The translations under genes and the position numbers were made by a program. Source: DLKC01 sp002478885 (GTDB lineage: Bacteria; Bacteroidota; Bacteroidia; Chitinophagales; Chitinophagaceae). Taken from it: 64,000 bases of DNA. The stretch covers positions 2,542,001 to 2,606,000 of the forward strand of contig JAXLUI010000001.1 in assembly GCA_046329585.1 (NCBI GenBank), in the 5' to 3' direction. Position 1 is the first letter of the stretch; every line of letters begins with the position of its first letter. The notes beneath the pieces were generated by a model. The model was not told the DNA's origin and did not search any database. It worked only from the letters and a program-made list of their open reading frames with translations. Shown piece by piece: positions 44,192 through 53,385 of the stretch.

Positions 44192-44794
44192 ATGAAACAG
44201 TTTCCCTATGCACTTATCGCTTTTCGCTTTTTACTGGCCCCGCTCATGTTATGGCTGGGCTATGTTTTTGATGAGCAATACACAAAGCTGATCGTTGCAC
44301 TGCTCTTCCTGGGCTTACTCAGTGATGTGCTCGATGGCATCATTGCCCGTAAACAAAATACATCTACAGCAAAAATGCGCAGGCTCGATAGCCAGACCGA
44401 CATGATTTTCTGGCTCTCAGCTGGTTTTACGGCATGGTTCATCTGGCCAAGGGTGATCAGTGAAAATAAATTTGTAATCTGGACATTGCTTGGCATGGAG
44501 GCATCGTGTTATGCAGTAAGCATCATTAAATTCGGCCGCGAAACCTGCACGCATGCTTACCTCTCCAAGTTCTGGGGACTCACGTTGCTGGCGGCCTTCA
44601 CTGATCTTATACTCAATGGCAACGCAGGTTTTCTCTTTTATTTTTGCCTGGTTTCGGGTATTGTATCACATCTTGACAGGATACTTATAACGCTCATACT
44701 TCCGCAATGGCAGCACGATGTGCCGAGTGCATGGCATGCGTGGCGGTTAAGAAAAGGGAAGCAGGTCAAAAAGTTTATGCTTTTTAACGGGTAA
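44192..44794 (+). CDS. CDP-alcohol phosphatidyltransferase-like membrane protein
   Basis: I choose ATG 44192, which begins MKQFPYALIAFRFLLAP as the first membrane helix; the frame is open further upstream to 44117. The 200-aa product has several membrane helices and the CDP-alcohol motif SDVLDGIIAR...RRLDSQTD: D45, D48, G49, A52, R53, D66 and D70. The second conserved glycine of the signature (DG-x2-AR-x8-G-x3-D-x3-D) is replaced by M62. All four metal-binding aspartates remain. Relatives make phosphatidylglycerol phosphate, phosphatidylserine, cardiolipin or inositol lipids; the alcohol acceptor cannot be inferred. Confidence 0.78.
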   Translation: MKQFPYALIAFRFLLAPLMLWLGYVFDEQYTKLIVALLFLGLLSDVLDGIIARKQNTSTAKMRRLDSQTDMIFWLSAGFTAWFIWPRVISENKFVIWTLLGMEASCYAVSIIKFGRETCTHAYLSKFWGLTLLAAFTDLILNGNAGFLFYFCLVSGIVSHLDRILITLILPQWQHDVPSAWHAWRLRKGKQVKKFMLFNG

Positions 44795-44838
44795 CCAACT
44801 TATATGTACCCGGCTTTGACAACGCTATGCAGCTTTAC

Positions 44839-44946
44839 TTGCGTCGCTCACTTGTGCTAAAGCAACCATGGCATCAACGCAAAAAGCCGGAAGGCAATTT
44901 GTTCCCTGTTCAATATGGTTCTGAACCCTGAAGTGCGTGACACAAC
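44839..44946. repeat. Dispersed element, inverted pair
   Basis: The left copy TTGCGTCGCTCACTTGTGC (44839-44857), preceded by the shared CAGCTTTA, and the inverted right copy GTGCGTGACACAAC (44933-44946) bound about 108 bp upstream of the GH3-type gene. Confidence 0.82.
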
Positions 44947-45029
44947 ATCAGTTCAACAGACAGGCGGACGCCGGGTAACAAGATCTCGAAAAAATGCTTT
45001 AGACATTTGCAGAAATCGATAAGAAAAAT

Positions 45030-46511
45030 TTGTCCTTTATTTCAACCATACAATATTACTACTTCAGGCAATTCGCCAAACTTGTGCATGTCAACAGGTT
45101 TCATGCGACAGACTGCCAACAAAATATTTTCAGTGAGCTGATACAAAATGGATCGCATACAGCTTTTGGAAAAGAACACTGTTTCAAAAACATAAAAAAT
45201 TACGATGATTTTAAAAGACATGTTCCTGTAAGAACATACGAGGCTTTTAAACCTTATATACAAAGAATATTCAACCGGGAAAAAGATGTGCTTTGGCCAG
45301 GGCTTCCGGACTATTTTGGCAAGACAACTGGTACAACAGACGCTTCAAAATATTTGCCGGTAACCAATGCATTTTTATCATGTACACAGTATGCAGCAAA
45401 ATATATGTTATGCAATCTTGCCATGCTAAAAGGGCATGCCCGTTTCATCGGAAAAAAAGTTTTTTACCTCGATGACCAACAGGAATTTGAAAACATCAAT
45501 GGCTTTGCATGTGGCGCCATCTCAGCGATAAAGTCGTCCCGTATGCCAACATGGGCGAAATCATTCTCCTTTCCGGGCAGCTGTTTGAATGGTTTAACAG
45601 AACCTGCACAAAGGCTTAATACTATTATTGATACAATACCAGTAAATGACATAAACATGGCCGTTGCTCTTCCTGTATGGCTATCTCATTTTTTAAACGA
45701 ATTTGAAAAAAGAAAGGGAAGGAAATTCAAAGCATTTTTTCCGCAATTCAGCGTACTATTTCTCACTGGCATGAACTGCGAGCCTTATGAGCAACTGATT
45801 TATGAGCATATGGGCGGCGACTTAATAATTTTGGAAAATTATACAGCCACAGAAGGGAATTTTGCTTACCAGCCGGTACCGGGAGTAAAAGGAATGGAGT
45901 TGATTTGTAACCAGGGGATTTTTTACGAGTTCATTCCGCTGAAAGAAGCCAGCAGCCCGCAACCGGCGAGGATACAGTTAAAGGACGTAAGTTTATTTCA
46001 GCGCTACGCAATCGTGATCTCAGTTTGTAATGGTTTATGGGCCTACATGATGAATGATATGGTAGAGTTTGTTTCACTAAATCCCTACAGACTTATCATA
46101 TGTGGCAGACTTAACGATATTTTCTCGCCTTTTGGCGAGCATATGCTGCCGATACAAGCCGAGCAAGCGATGGCGAAAACGTCAACGCAGGCAAACAGTA
46201 TTATCAGAGATTTTCTCATCGTTCCTGACTTTGAAGCATCCCGCTACAGGTGTTATATCGATTTTGAACTAGCGCCCACGGACATTAAAACATTTCAGTT
46301 GTTACTTGATCAAAATCTCTGCAGCAAAAACAGTTATTATCATGACCTTTCAAAAGCAAGCGTCATCAACCAGCCTGATATTATTCCCGTTTCTGAAAGG
46401 TTTTTTCACAACATAGATGTGAAGCATGTTACCGCGCAGTCAAAAACGAAGCATCTTTCACAGGACCAACATATCATGCGTAAAGCAGCTACGCTTTGCG
46501 GCATTGATTAG
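45030..46511 (+). CDS. GH3 auxin-responsive-like acyl-adenylating protein, TTG start
   Basis: A 493-aa member of the GH3 branch of the ANL superfamily, known from plants as acyl-acid amido synthetases and present in many Bacteroidetes with unknown substrates. The adenylation P-loop motif is GKTTGTTDASKYLPVT (about 98-113). Later come PQFSVLFLTGMNCEPYEQ, the second ATP motif ENYTATEGNFAYQ, and YVISVCNGLW-type YAIVISVCNGLWAYMMNDMVEF with GRLNDIFSPFGEHM. The start is TTG at 45030: the stop at 45000-45002 and alignment of the N-terminus (FRQFAKLVHVNRFHATDCQQ) leave no ATG option. It may conjugate a carboxylic acid to an amine; the actual reaction is unknown. Confidence 0.85.
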   Translation: MSFISTIQYYYFRQFAKLVHVNRFHATDCQQNIFSELIQNGSHTAFGKEHCFKNIKNYDDFKRHVPVRTYEAFKPYIQRIFNREKDVLWPGLPDYFGKTTGTTDASKYLPVTNAFLSCTQYAAKYMLCNLAMLKGHARFIGKKVFYLDDQQEFENINGFACGAISAIKSSRMPTWAKSFSFPGSCLNGLTEPAQRLNTIIDTIPVNDINMAVALPVWLSHFLNEFEKRKGRKFKAFFPQFSVLFLTGMNCEPYEQLIYEHMGGDLIILENYTATEGNFAYQPVPGVKGMELICNQGIFYEFIPLKEASSPQPARIQLKDVSLFQRYAIVISVCNGLWAYMMNDMVEFVSLNPYRLIICGRLNDIFSPFGEHMLPIQAEQAMAKTSTQANSIIRDFLIVPDFEASRYRCYIDFELAPTDIKTFQLLLDQNLCSKNSYYHDLSKASVINQPDIIPVSERFFHNIDVKHVTAQSKTKHLSQDQHIMRKAATLCGID

Positions 46512-46593
46512 AGCCATTACAAATTTTATAACCGGGCAGCGCTGCCATTAATCATTGTGCAGTTACAATATTTATTTTTATATTTTTGACTGC

Positions 46594-47391
46594 ATGCACA
46601 TCAAGCTTCACAGAACGATCATTTTATTTGTATGGACCTGTATTATTTCCGACAACTTAATAGCACAGGAGAATTACGAAATACAGGTTTACGGTTCACA
46701 AACGCAGCAAAAGAACAGCACTATCTTTGAACTACACAGCAATTACACATTTGATGGTGAAAAGGAGCCGGTAAAAGGTGTAAGGCCGACCTACCACGCT
46801 TTGCATGAAACGATAGAAATTACGCATGGGCTCACTGATAATTTTGAAATGGGGTTTTATGTCTTTATGAACTACCTACCCGACTACGGATTTCATTTTG
46901 TAGGCGTTCATCTCCGGCCACGTATTATGGCGCCATCAAAATGGAACCTGCCAGTGGGCATAAGTTTATCGGCAGAGGTTGGTTACCAGAGTGCCAATTA
47001 TTCTACCGAGACATGGAGCCTCGAGTTAAGGCCCATCATCGACAAGCAGTGGGAAAAGCTTTATCTATCATTCAATCCAACGCTTGCTTTTCAATTAAAG
47101 GGTATTGACGAATCATCTGTGCCTTCTTTTGCACCTAATATAAAACTGAGTTACGCCTTATTCAAAAACGGCGCTATCGGGGCGGAGTATTATGGGGATA
47201 TGGGACCTTTGAACAATTTTGACAAAGCCCCTGAACAAGGCCATGCCCTTTATGCAACTTTCGATCTCCTGAACAACAAGCACTGGGAACTGAATACAGG
47301 CGTGGGCTTTGGGTTAACGCCTGCAACTGACGGGCCTGTTTTTAAAGTGCTTGTTGGAAGAAGAGTTTATTGGAACAGTAAAAAGAAATGA
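46594..47391 (+). CDS. Probable outer-membrane beta-barrel protein
   Basis: A 265-aa protein from ATG 46594, which opens into a signal peptide (MHIKLHRTIILFVWTCIISDNLIAQ). The mature chain alternates aromatic and polar residues in short strands: IFELHSNYTFDGE, ETIEITHGLTDNFEMGFYVFMNYL, SAEVGYQSANYSTETWSLELRPIID, LYLSFNPTLAFQL, AIGAEYYGDMG, and the closing GPVFKVLVGRRVYW. This resembles conserved outer-membrane barrel proteins seen in several phyla. The substrate or role is unknown. Confidence 0.7.
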   Translation: MHIKLHRTIILFVWTCIISDNLIAQENYEIQVYGSQTQQKNSTIFELHSNYTFDGEKEPVKGVRPTYHALHETIEITHGLTDNFEMGFYVFMNYLPDYGFHFVGVHLRPRIMAPSKWNLPVGISLSAEVGYQSANYSTETWSLELRPIIDKQWEKLYLSFNPTLAFQLKGIDESSVPSFAPNIKLSYALFKNGAIGAEYYGDMGPLNNFDKAPEQGHALYATFDLLNNKHWELNTGVGFGLTPATDGPVFKVLVGRRVYWNSKKK

Positions 47392-47515
47392 ACCGGGCAT
47401 ATCAGCAATCGTACCATTACACGACAGGTTTGCTTCAACAACGGAATAGCCCGTTGAGGTTTTTGGCGTAGATTGTACCTGTTAACCTTCAACAAAACCT
47501 GTAATTCCCACTACT

Positions 47516-49120
47516 ATGAAAAAGATCTACCTATTTATCGTTTTGATCCTAATAACCGATTTTCTGCATGCGGCAGAGAAACACGTTCCCGGGCAATTTA
47601 CCTCTATACAATCAGCCCTGAACGCGTGCACCGCAGGAGACATTGTAATTGTTGAACCGGGTATTTACAGCGAATATCTTTCCTGGCCGCACGTACAAAA
47701 TATAAGCTTGAAAGGAAGAAGAATAAATAGTGATTCTGTAGTGATTGATGGTAACAGGGATTTTACAAAACAACTTTTAGTAATAGCGGGTACATCCATC
47801 AATGATCTGAATGCTTCCATAACAGGTATTACATTCCGCAATGCCGGCAGAGGGGTAAACATCAGCAATGCAGCAGCGGGTTTCGACGACTGTAATTTCA
47901 GGAATAACCTGATGGGAGATCCATATCTTGGCCCGCAAAGAGGCGCAGGTATGCTTTGCACAAACAGCACTGTAAAAATTTCCGGGAGCAGCTTTTATAA
48001 TAATTCCAGGGGGGATTGCTCTGCCTGCAGTTCATACCTTTCTTTCGAAGGCTATGCTTTATTTGTGAAAAACAGCAATGTAAAGGTTGTGCATTCAAAC
48101 ATACATGATAATGGTTCGTCAGCTTTCCAGAATGGCGCGGTAATAAGTGCAGATAGTTCAGCCATTAGTTTTGATGCCGTAAAAATTCAAAACAATATTT
48201 CCAGTTCTTCTGCATTGCTTGAGCCGCCGTCAGCTTTTAATTTACCTGGCGGAGTTGCGCTTGATATGGATGCTTCCAATATAAAAATCTCCAATTCGCT
48301 TTTCGCCAACAACAGTATTTATGCGACTCTTAAGATTGGCAAAACTGATACGCTCAATGGAGGCGCTATTGTGGTGGGAAGCAGCGGCAATTTATTGCGA
48401 ATTGAGAATTGCACAATCACCGGCACATCGTCAAAAAGTTCCGGCCTGAATAATGATAGCTTTTTTATAAAGGGAAAAAGTGTGTTTATTTCCGAAGCAA
48501 CAGGTAATAAAGCAAACAAAATAGATATCATAAACTCGGTACTTTGGAATGATGGCCAGCAGGGCAATGAATTGTTTGCCGGCTATGGCAATAATGCGTT
48601 TGTTGTACAAGCTTTATTTTCTGATATTAAAGATGGATATGCAGGCAAGGGTAACCTATCTTCAAATCCTGTCTTTGTATCTGAATCAGATTTTCATTTA
48701 AAAAGAAAGTCCCCCTGTATTAACGCGGGAAAAGCTATAAAACAAACTGCCCAAAAAGACCTTGATGGCAATCCACGTATTTGGCCAGATAGCGGTAAAA
48801 TCGATATGGGCTGTTATGAACTTCAATATGGATCTACATTGTTAGCGGCGGCTGATGAAGCTATTCAGCACGATGTGCAAAGCTGGTTCTTTCCAAATCC
48901 GGCAACCGGAATAGTGAGAATTAATATAACAGGCGAGCGCAGTGAAGCAGGCTTATTCCTATACAACCCTGATGGCAAGCTTTTGCTTCACAGGAAAAAT
49001 CTTGACGATGAGAATTACATTGATGTAAGCTCTTTCTCCAATGGGCTATACATTCTTAAGATAACGCGTGAAGGAAAGCCATCATTTACCGGTAAATTAA
49101 TTGTGCAGCACCAGCGTTAA
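47516..49120 (+). CDS. Secreted right-handed beta-helix protein with T9SS type A sorting domain
   Basis: A 534-aa protein with a signal peptide (1-19). The mature start, HVPGQFTSIQSALNACTAGDIVIVEPGIYSEYL, is the typical opening of pectate-lyase-like parallel beta-helices. Many short repeats follow with N-rich turns (GITFRNAGRGVNISN, ISNSLFANNSIY, RIENCTITGTSSKSSG). The segment DLDGNPRIWPDSGKIDMGCYEL is the choice-of-anchor Q region seen before T9SS domains. The C-terminal 75 residues (FFPNPATGIVRINI to GKLIVQHQR) are a type A sorting domain. Polysaccharide binding or cleavage is possible, but no catalytic set can be assigned. Its stop overlaps the convergent pgl stop by 3 bp. Confidence 0.87.
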   Translation: MKKIYLFIVLILITDFLHAAEKHVPGQFTSIQSALNACTAGDIVIVEPGIYSEYLSWPHVQNISLKGRRINSDSVVIDGNRDFTKQLLVIAGTSINDLNASITGITFRNAGRGVNISNAAAGFDDCNFRNNLMGDPYLGPQRGAGMLCTNSTVKISGSSFYNNSRGDCSACSSYLSFEGYALFVKNSNVKVVHSNIHDNGSSAFQNGAVISADSSAISFDAVKIQNNISSSSALLEPPSAFNLPGGVALDMDASNIKISNSLFANNSIYATLKIGKTDTLNGGAIVVGSSGNLLRIENCTITGTSSKSSGLNNDSFFIKGKSVFISEATGNKANKIDIINSVLWNDGQQGNELFAGYGNNAFVVQALFSDIKDGYAGKGNLSSNPVFVSESDFHLKRKSPCINAGKAIKQTAQKDLDGNPRIWPDSGKIDMGCYELQYGSTLLAAADEAIQHDVQSWFFPNPATGIVRINITGERSEAGLFLYNPDGKLLLHRKNLDDENYIDVSSFSNGLYILKITREGKPSFTGKLIVQHQR

Positions 49121-49857
49121 AATAATGAAGCCGCTGCTTCATCTACAAACCAATGCAGTTCGCCTACGGGTTTTATTATTTGTGAGGGATACACAGCAGG
49201 ATTATACACGCCATACAATACTTCTTTTAATGCCTGCGCTTTGTTGCTTCCCGAGGCAAGAAATGCTACGGCGGCAGACTGGTTAACGATTGGATGTGTA
49301 AGTGTAATACGATGTATGTTTTGTTCTTCCAGCCACAACGAAGTGCACAATTTTTCTGTTTCCTGTATTACTTCTGTTTTGCCGGGAAACAGGGAAAGCG
49401 TGTGGCCATCATCCCCGACGCCCAGCAACACCAGGTCGAAAGTGGTAGCTTTTGAATTACTGCTATCAAACGTTGGAAAATATTGTTTTAAAATTGTTTC
49501 ATATGCGTTCGCGCTTTCTTCCGGAGAAATATTTTCCGTTTGCATGATGTGGATGTTCTCTCTTGCAACCGGCACATGATTGAGTAGGGTGTCGAAAGCC
49601 ATCTTAGCATTATTACGCTCATCAGCAAAGGGAACAAAGCGTTCATCGCCGAAAAAAATATGCACTTTAGTCCAGTCGATCGCGTTCTTATACACTTGCG
49701 TAGTTAATAATTCATTCAGTTTTTTTGGCGTGTTGCCACCGCTTAACACCAGCGTAAAACGGTCTTGCTTTTCCAGTGTTTCCTGCATGAGTTCAACCAT
49801 CCAGTCAGCAACTGCGATGCTTAACAAATTGATGTCGGCCGAAATACTCATATTCAT
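49117..49857 (-). CDS. pgl: 6-phosphogluconolactonase
   Basis: A DevB-type lactonase of 246 aa from ATG 49857; a second ATG two codons later is equally possible, and the frame is open further upstream. It hydrolyses 6-phosphogluconolactone, the product of Zwf. Motifs: FTLVLSGGNTPKKLNELL, HIFFGDERFVPFADERNN and DLVLLGVGDDGHTLSLFPG. It is the last gene of a gnd-zwf-pgl series on the minus strand, 140 bp after zwf. The frame ends at 49117, overlapping the convergent T9SS gene's stop. Confidence 0.94.
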   Translation of the reverse strand: MNMSISADINLLSIAVADWMVELMQETLEKQDRFTLVLSGGNTPKKLNELLTTQVYKNAIDWTKVHIFFGDERFVPFADERNNAKMAFDTLLNHVPVARENIHIMQTENISPEESANAYETILKQYFPTFDSSNSKATTFDLVLLGVGDDGHTLSLFPGKTEVIQETEKLCTSLWLEEQNIHRITLTHPIVNQSAAVAFLASGSNKAQALKEVLYGVYNPAVYPSQIIKPVGELHWFVDEAAASLF

Positions 49858-49997
49858 AAGATCGGTTTTAAGCTGATAAATGAACCGGACGATAAAGTGA
49901 TTGCGACGCAACGATGATGCCATGCAATACCGCAGCCGGTATAAAAACAAATAATCTGCATTATTTAAATAGTGTTGTGCACGTTTTTGCCTCCTTA

Positions 49998-51524
49998 TTA
50001 TTCTTTGTGCAGCGGCGGCAGTGTAACCCAGTTGTGACCGTCACGTGCAATCAACGCCTGTGCATCTTCCGGACCCCAGCTGTCGGGTGCATAGTTGGGG
50101 AAGTCGACCGGTGGCCTCGCTTCCCAAGCTTCCAGGATAGGCATTACCACCTTCCATGCGGCCTCTACCTGGTCGGCACGCATGAACTGTGTTGCATTGC
50201 CTTCCATTACGTCGAGCAACAATGTTTCGTAGGCTTCGGGTTCGTGGCCTTCGTCGTATGCATCGTGGTAGCTGAAGATCATGTCGACCGGGTTTAAGAC
50301 CATCGCCTGCCCCGGGCGTTTGGCCTGGAAGCGGAGACGGATATCCATCTCGGGTTGAATGCTTATGGTTAACCTGTTTGGCCGCCATGTTTCCGCTGCT
50401 TCTGCCGGGAAAGCATAATGCGGCGCCTGTTTAAATTCTATGGTAATGATGGAAGTTTTCTGGTTCATGAATTTGCCGGTACGCACATAGAATGGTACGC
50501 CCTGCCAGCGCCAGTTATCTATATAAAATTTAACCGCGGCGAATGTTTCTACTGACGAATCGGGATCGACCTTCTCTTCTTCGCGGTAACTGTTTACTTC
50601 CTTACCCTTCATCCAGCCGCTGCTGTATTGGCCACGCACAGCATATTGATGCACTTCTTCTTTTGTTATCCTGCGCAGGGCATTGAGCACATCTACCTTT
50701 TTATTGCGGATTTCGTTTGCGTCGAAGCTCACCGGCGCTTCCATGCCCACCATGCAGAGTAACTGAAGAATATGGTTCTGCACCATATCGCGTAGTGCAC
50801 CGCTTTGTTCGTAATAACCACCCCGGCCCTCTACACCAACTGTTTCGGCAACGGTTATCTGCACGTTTTCGATATAGTTGCGGTTCCACAGCGGCTCGAA
50901 TAAGGCATTGGCAAAACGAAGCGCGAGTATGTTTTGCACTGTTTCTTTACCGAGATAATGATCGATGCGATAAATCTGGTTCTCATCAAACAGTTGCAGC
51001 AACAGCCTGTTGAGTTCGTGTGCACTTTCGAGGTCGTGGCCAAAAGGTTTTTCAACCACGATGCGGGTACACTTGGTATCGTGGCAAATATTAAGAGCGC
51101 CCAGTTTGCTGGCAATATCCGGAACAAGCTGCGGCGCAACCGCCATGTAAAAAATGACGTTAGGATGTTCGCCGAATTTTTCTTCGAGTTCCTTTACACA
51201 GTCGGCGATCTTTGAATAAGAGGCCGCATCTTCAGCATCCATCTGCAAATAACTTACGTGTTCTGCAAACTCGCTCCAGTGCCCGTTTGGCTCACCTTTG
51301 CGGCGGCTGAACTCCTGTATGCCGTTAAATAAATGTTGCCGAAAATTGTCGTTGGAATATTCGCTTCTGCCCAGGCCCACGATCGCGAATTTCTCAGGCA
51401 TCCAATCATCTATAAATAAATTGTACAATGCCGGCGCGAGTTTGCGCTGGTTAAGATCACCGCTGCCGCCAAAGATGAAAATGACTGACGCAGGAGGTTT
51501 GATATTTTTATGCAGTGTTGACAT
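49998..51524 (-). CDS. zwf: Glucose-6-phosphate 1-dehydrogenase
   Basis: A 508-aa enzyme that oxidises glucose 6-phosphate to 6-phosphogluconolactone, usually with NADP+. I choose ATG 51524 (MSTLHKNIKPPASVIFIFGGSGDLNQRKL), which places the dinucleotide-binding GGSGDL near the N-terminus; the frame is open to 51581. The active-site motif RIDHYLGKETVQN is intact, and the substrate-binding segments and C-terminal dimer domain are complete. It lies between gnd and pgl on the same strand. A dispersed inverted-pair repeat (51591-51680) separates it from gnd. Confidence 0.96.
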   Translation of the reverse strand: MSTLHKNIKPPASVIFIFGGSGDLNQRKLAPALYNLFIDDWMPEKFAIVGLGRSEYSNDNFRQHLFNGIQEFSRRKGEPNGHWSEFAEHVSYLQMDAEDAASYSKIADCVKELEEKFGEHPNVIFYMAVAPQLVPDIASKLGALNICHDTKCTRIVVEKPFGHDLESAHELNRLLLQLFDENQIYRIDHYLGKETVQNILALRFANALFEPLWNRNYIENVQITVAETVGVEGRGGYYEQSGALRDMVQNHILQLLCMVGMEAPVSFDANEIRNKKVDVLNALRRITKEEVHQYAVRGQYSSGWMKGKEVNSYREEEKVDPDSSVETFAAVKFYIDNWRWQGVPFYVRTGKFMNQKTSIITIEFKQAPHYAFPAEAAETWRPNRLTISIQPEMDIRLRFQAKRPGQAMVLNPVDMIFSYHDAYDEGHEPEAYETLLLDVMEGNATQFMRADQVEAAWKVVMPILEAWEARPPVDFPNYAPDSWGPEDAQALIARDGHNWVTLPPLHKE

Positions 51525-51590
51525 AGTATGTTTTTCTAAAAACGGGTTATTGATTTTTATTGGCCAGCGTTGGAAGCCCAACTCAGCTTC

Positions 51591-51680
51591 GTTGTGTCAC
51601 TCACTTGTGCTTTCTGCAGTTTATGCAGCAGTTTGCGTTTTTGCTGAGCGTTGTGCTGCAGTACCAGTGTGCGACGCAAG
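51591..51680. repeat. Dispersed element, inverted pair between gnd and zwf
   Basis: The left copy GTTGTGTCACTCACTTGTGC (51591-51610) and the inverted right copy GTACCAGTGTGCGACGCAAG (51661-51680) bound a 90-bp segment, the shortest pair in the window. AGCTT flanks both outer ends. Confidence 0.88.
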
Positions 51681-51737
51681 TAAAGCTTCATTGCTGGCGA
51701 AAAGCCCGGTACACAAAACACTCACCTATAATTGAGC

Positions 51738-53153
51738 TTAGCTTCCCCATTCGGTATGAAATTTTCCTGCCTTGTCGATACGTTCATACGTATGTGCGCC
51801 AAAATAATCGCGCTGCGCCTGCAAGAGATTTGTTGGCATGCGCGCTGTGAGAAAAGTGTCAAAATAACCAAGCGCGCTCATAAGGCCCGGCACCGCAATC
51901 TTCGACTGAACCGCACTGGTGATCACATTGCGCAGCGATTGTTCTTTGGACTGCAAAATGTTTTTGATGCCATCATCGAACAAAATGTTTGACAAGTTTC
52001 CATTGTTGCTGTAAGCCTTGTAAAATACTTCGAGCAGTGTTGACCTGATGATGCAACCTCCTCTCCAGATCTTTACCACGTTGTGCAAGGGAATATCCAT
52101 GTTCAGCTCACCGGATGCGTAATGCAGCATTGATAATCCCTGGGCATAGCACAGAATAATTGCCGCATACAATGCATCGCCTGTTTGCGCTATGAATGCT
52201 TGTTTGTCTGCCTGGATTTTTAAAGCAACCGGGGCGTATTGTGCAGCAGCTTTTACCCTTTCGTCTTTAAATGCGGATAATGTTCTCAGTGCGACCGCCG
52301 TGTCGATGGTTGGAATGGCGACGGGTAATTCCATTGCATCCTGGCTGGTCCATTTGCCAGTGCCTTTGCTGCCTGCTTTATCGAGGATCATGTCAACGAG
52401 GTCATTGCCTGTTCCGGTATCTTTCTGCAGGAAGATGTCTCTGGTAATTTCTACGAGATAAGACTGCAGTTCACCTTCATTCCATTCTTTAAATACTTCG
52501 TGAAGCCGGCTGTTGCTTAAACCCAGGCCGCGTTTCAAAACATCGTACACTTCAGTAAGCAATTGCATGATGGCATATTCAATGCCGTTGTGGACCATTT
52601 TTACATAATGGCCTGCGGCGTCTTTACCCATATATGCAACACATGGCTCGCCATTTACTTTAGCACTGATCGCTTCCAGGATGGGTTGCAATGCATTCCA
52701 TGCTGCTACATCGCCGCCGGGCATAATTGCCGGGCCCGTTCTTGCACCAAACTCACCCCCACTAACACCCATTCCAGTAAAATGAATGCCTTTAGCCTCC
52801 AGGTATTTTACCCGGCGCAATGTGTCGGAAAAGTGAGAATTACCACCATCGATGATGATATCTCCAGGGGCGACTAACGGCAACAGGCTTTCGATGACAT
52901 CATCCACCGGTTTGCCGGCAGGCACCAGCATCATCATTTTTCTTGGTGAAGACAATTGCTGCACAAGGTCGTCCAAAACTCCAACTGCTTTCACATATGT
53001 GCCCTTTGTGGCAGCTGCTTCGAGCGTAAGTCCTTTTTTTTCATCGAGATCAAAACCAATTGCGCTAAAGCCATGATCGGCGACATTCAGCAACAGGTTT
53101 TGCCCCATCACGCCAAGCCCGATCATTCCAAAATCAAACTGTTTTTGTTCCAT
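51738..53153 (-). CDS. gnd: 6-phosphogluconate dehydrogenase, decarboxylating
   Basis: A 471-aa enzyme converting 6-phosphogluconate to ribulose 5-phosphate with NADP+ reduction. I choose ATG 53153 (MEQKQFDFGMIGLGVMGQNLLLN), which puts the Rossmann GLGVMG at the usual place; the open frame extends to 53192. The substrate site is seen in GVSGGEFGARTGPAIMPGG and HYVKMVHNGIEYAIMQ, with the catalytic lysine and following asparagine. The C-terminal helices and tail (RDYFGAHTYERIDKAGKFHTEW) are complete. It is the first gene of the oxidative pentose phosphate cluster. Confidence 0.96.
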   Translation of the reverse strand: MEQKQFDFGMIGLGVMGQNLLLNVADHGFSAIGFDLDEKKGLTLEAAATKGTYVKAVGVLDDLVQQLSSPRKMMMLVPAGKPVDDVIESLLPLVAPGDIIIDGGNSHFSDTLRRVKYLEAKGIHFTGMGVSGGEFGARTGPAIMPGGDVAAWNALQPILEAISAKVNGEPCVAYMGKDAAGHYVKMVHNGIEYAIMQLLTEVYDVLKRGLGLSNSRLHEVFKEWNEGELQSYLVEITRDIFLQKDTGTGNDLVDMILDKAGSKGTGKWTSQDAMELPVAIPTIDTAVALRTLSAFKDERVKAAAQYAPVALKIQADKQAFIAQTGDALYAAIILCYAQGLSMLHYASGELNMDIPLHNVVKIWRGGCIIRSTLLEVFYKAYSNNGNLSNILFDDGIKNILQSKEQSLRNVITSAVQSKIAVPGLMSALGYFDTFLTARMPTNLLQAQRDYFGAHTYERIDKAGKFHTEWGS

Positions 53154-53385
53154 CAGTTGCTTATTGAAAAAATGAGCCCGCAAGTTAGCCAAATGACTGA
53201 TAAGAGCGGGTGAATGGCTTACGGCGGGAATTTATATGACAATTCACCGACAATAAATATCAATTGATACGGGCATTTGAGCAGTTGGAAAAAGCAAAGT
53301 TATTTTAATTGATCCGAGTCAGTAATATTGGGGTAATTAATTAGTAAATTTAGAAGGTAAATTATTACCGTATCAAAACCACGTT

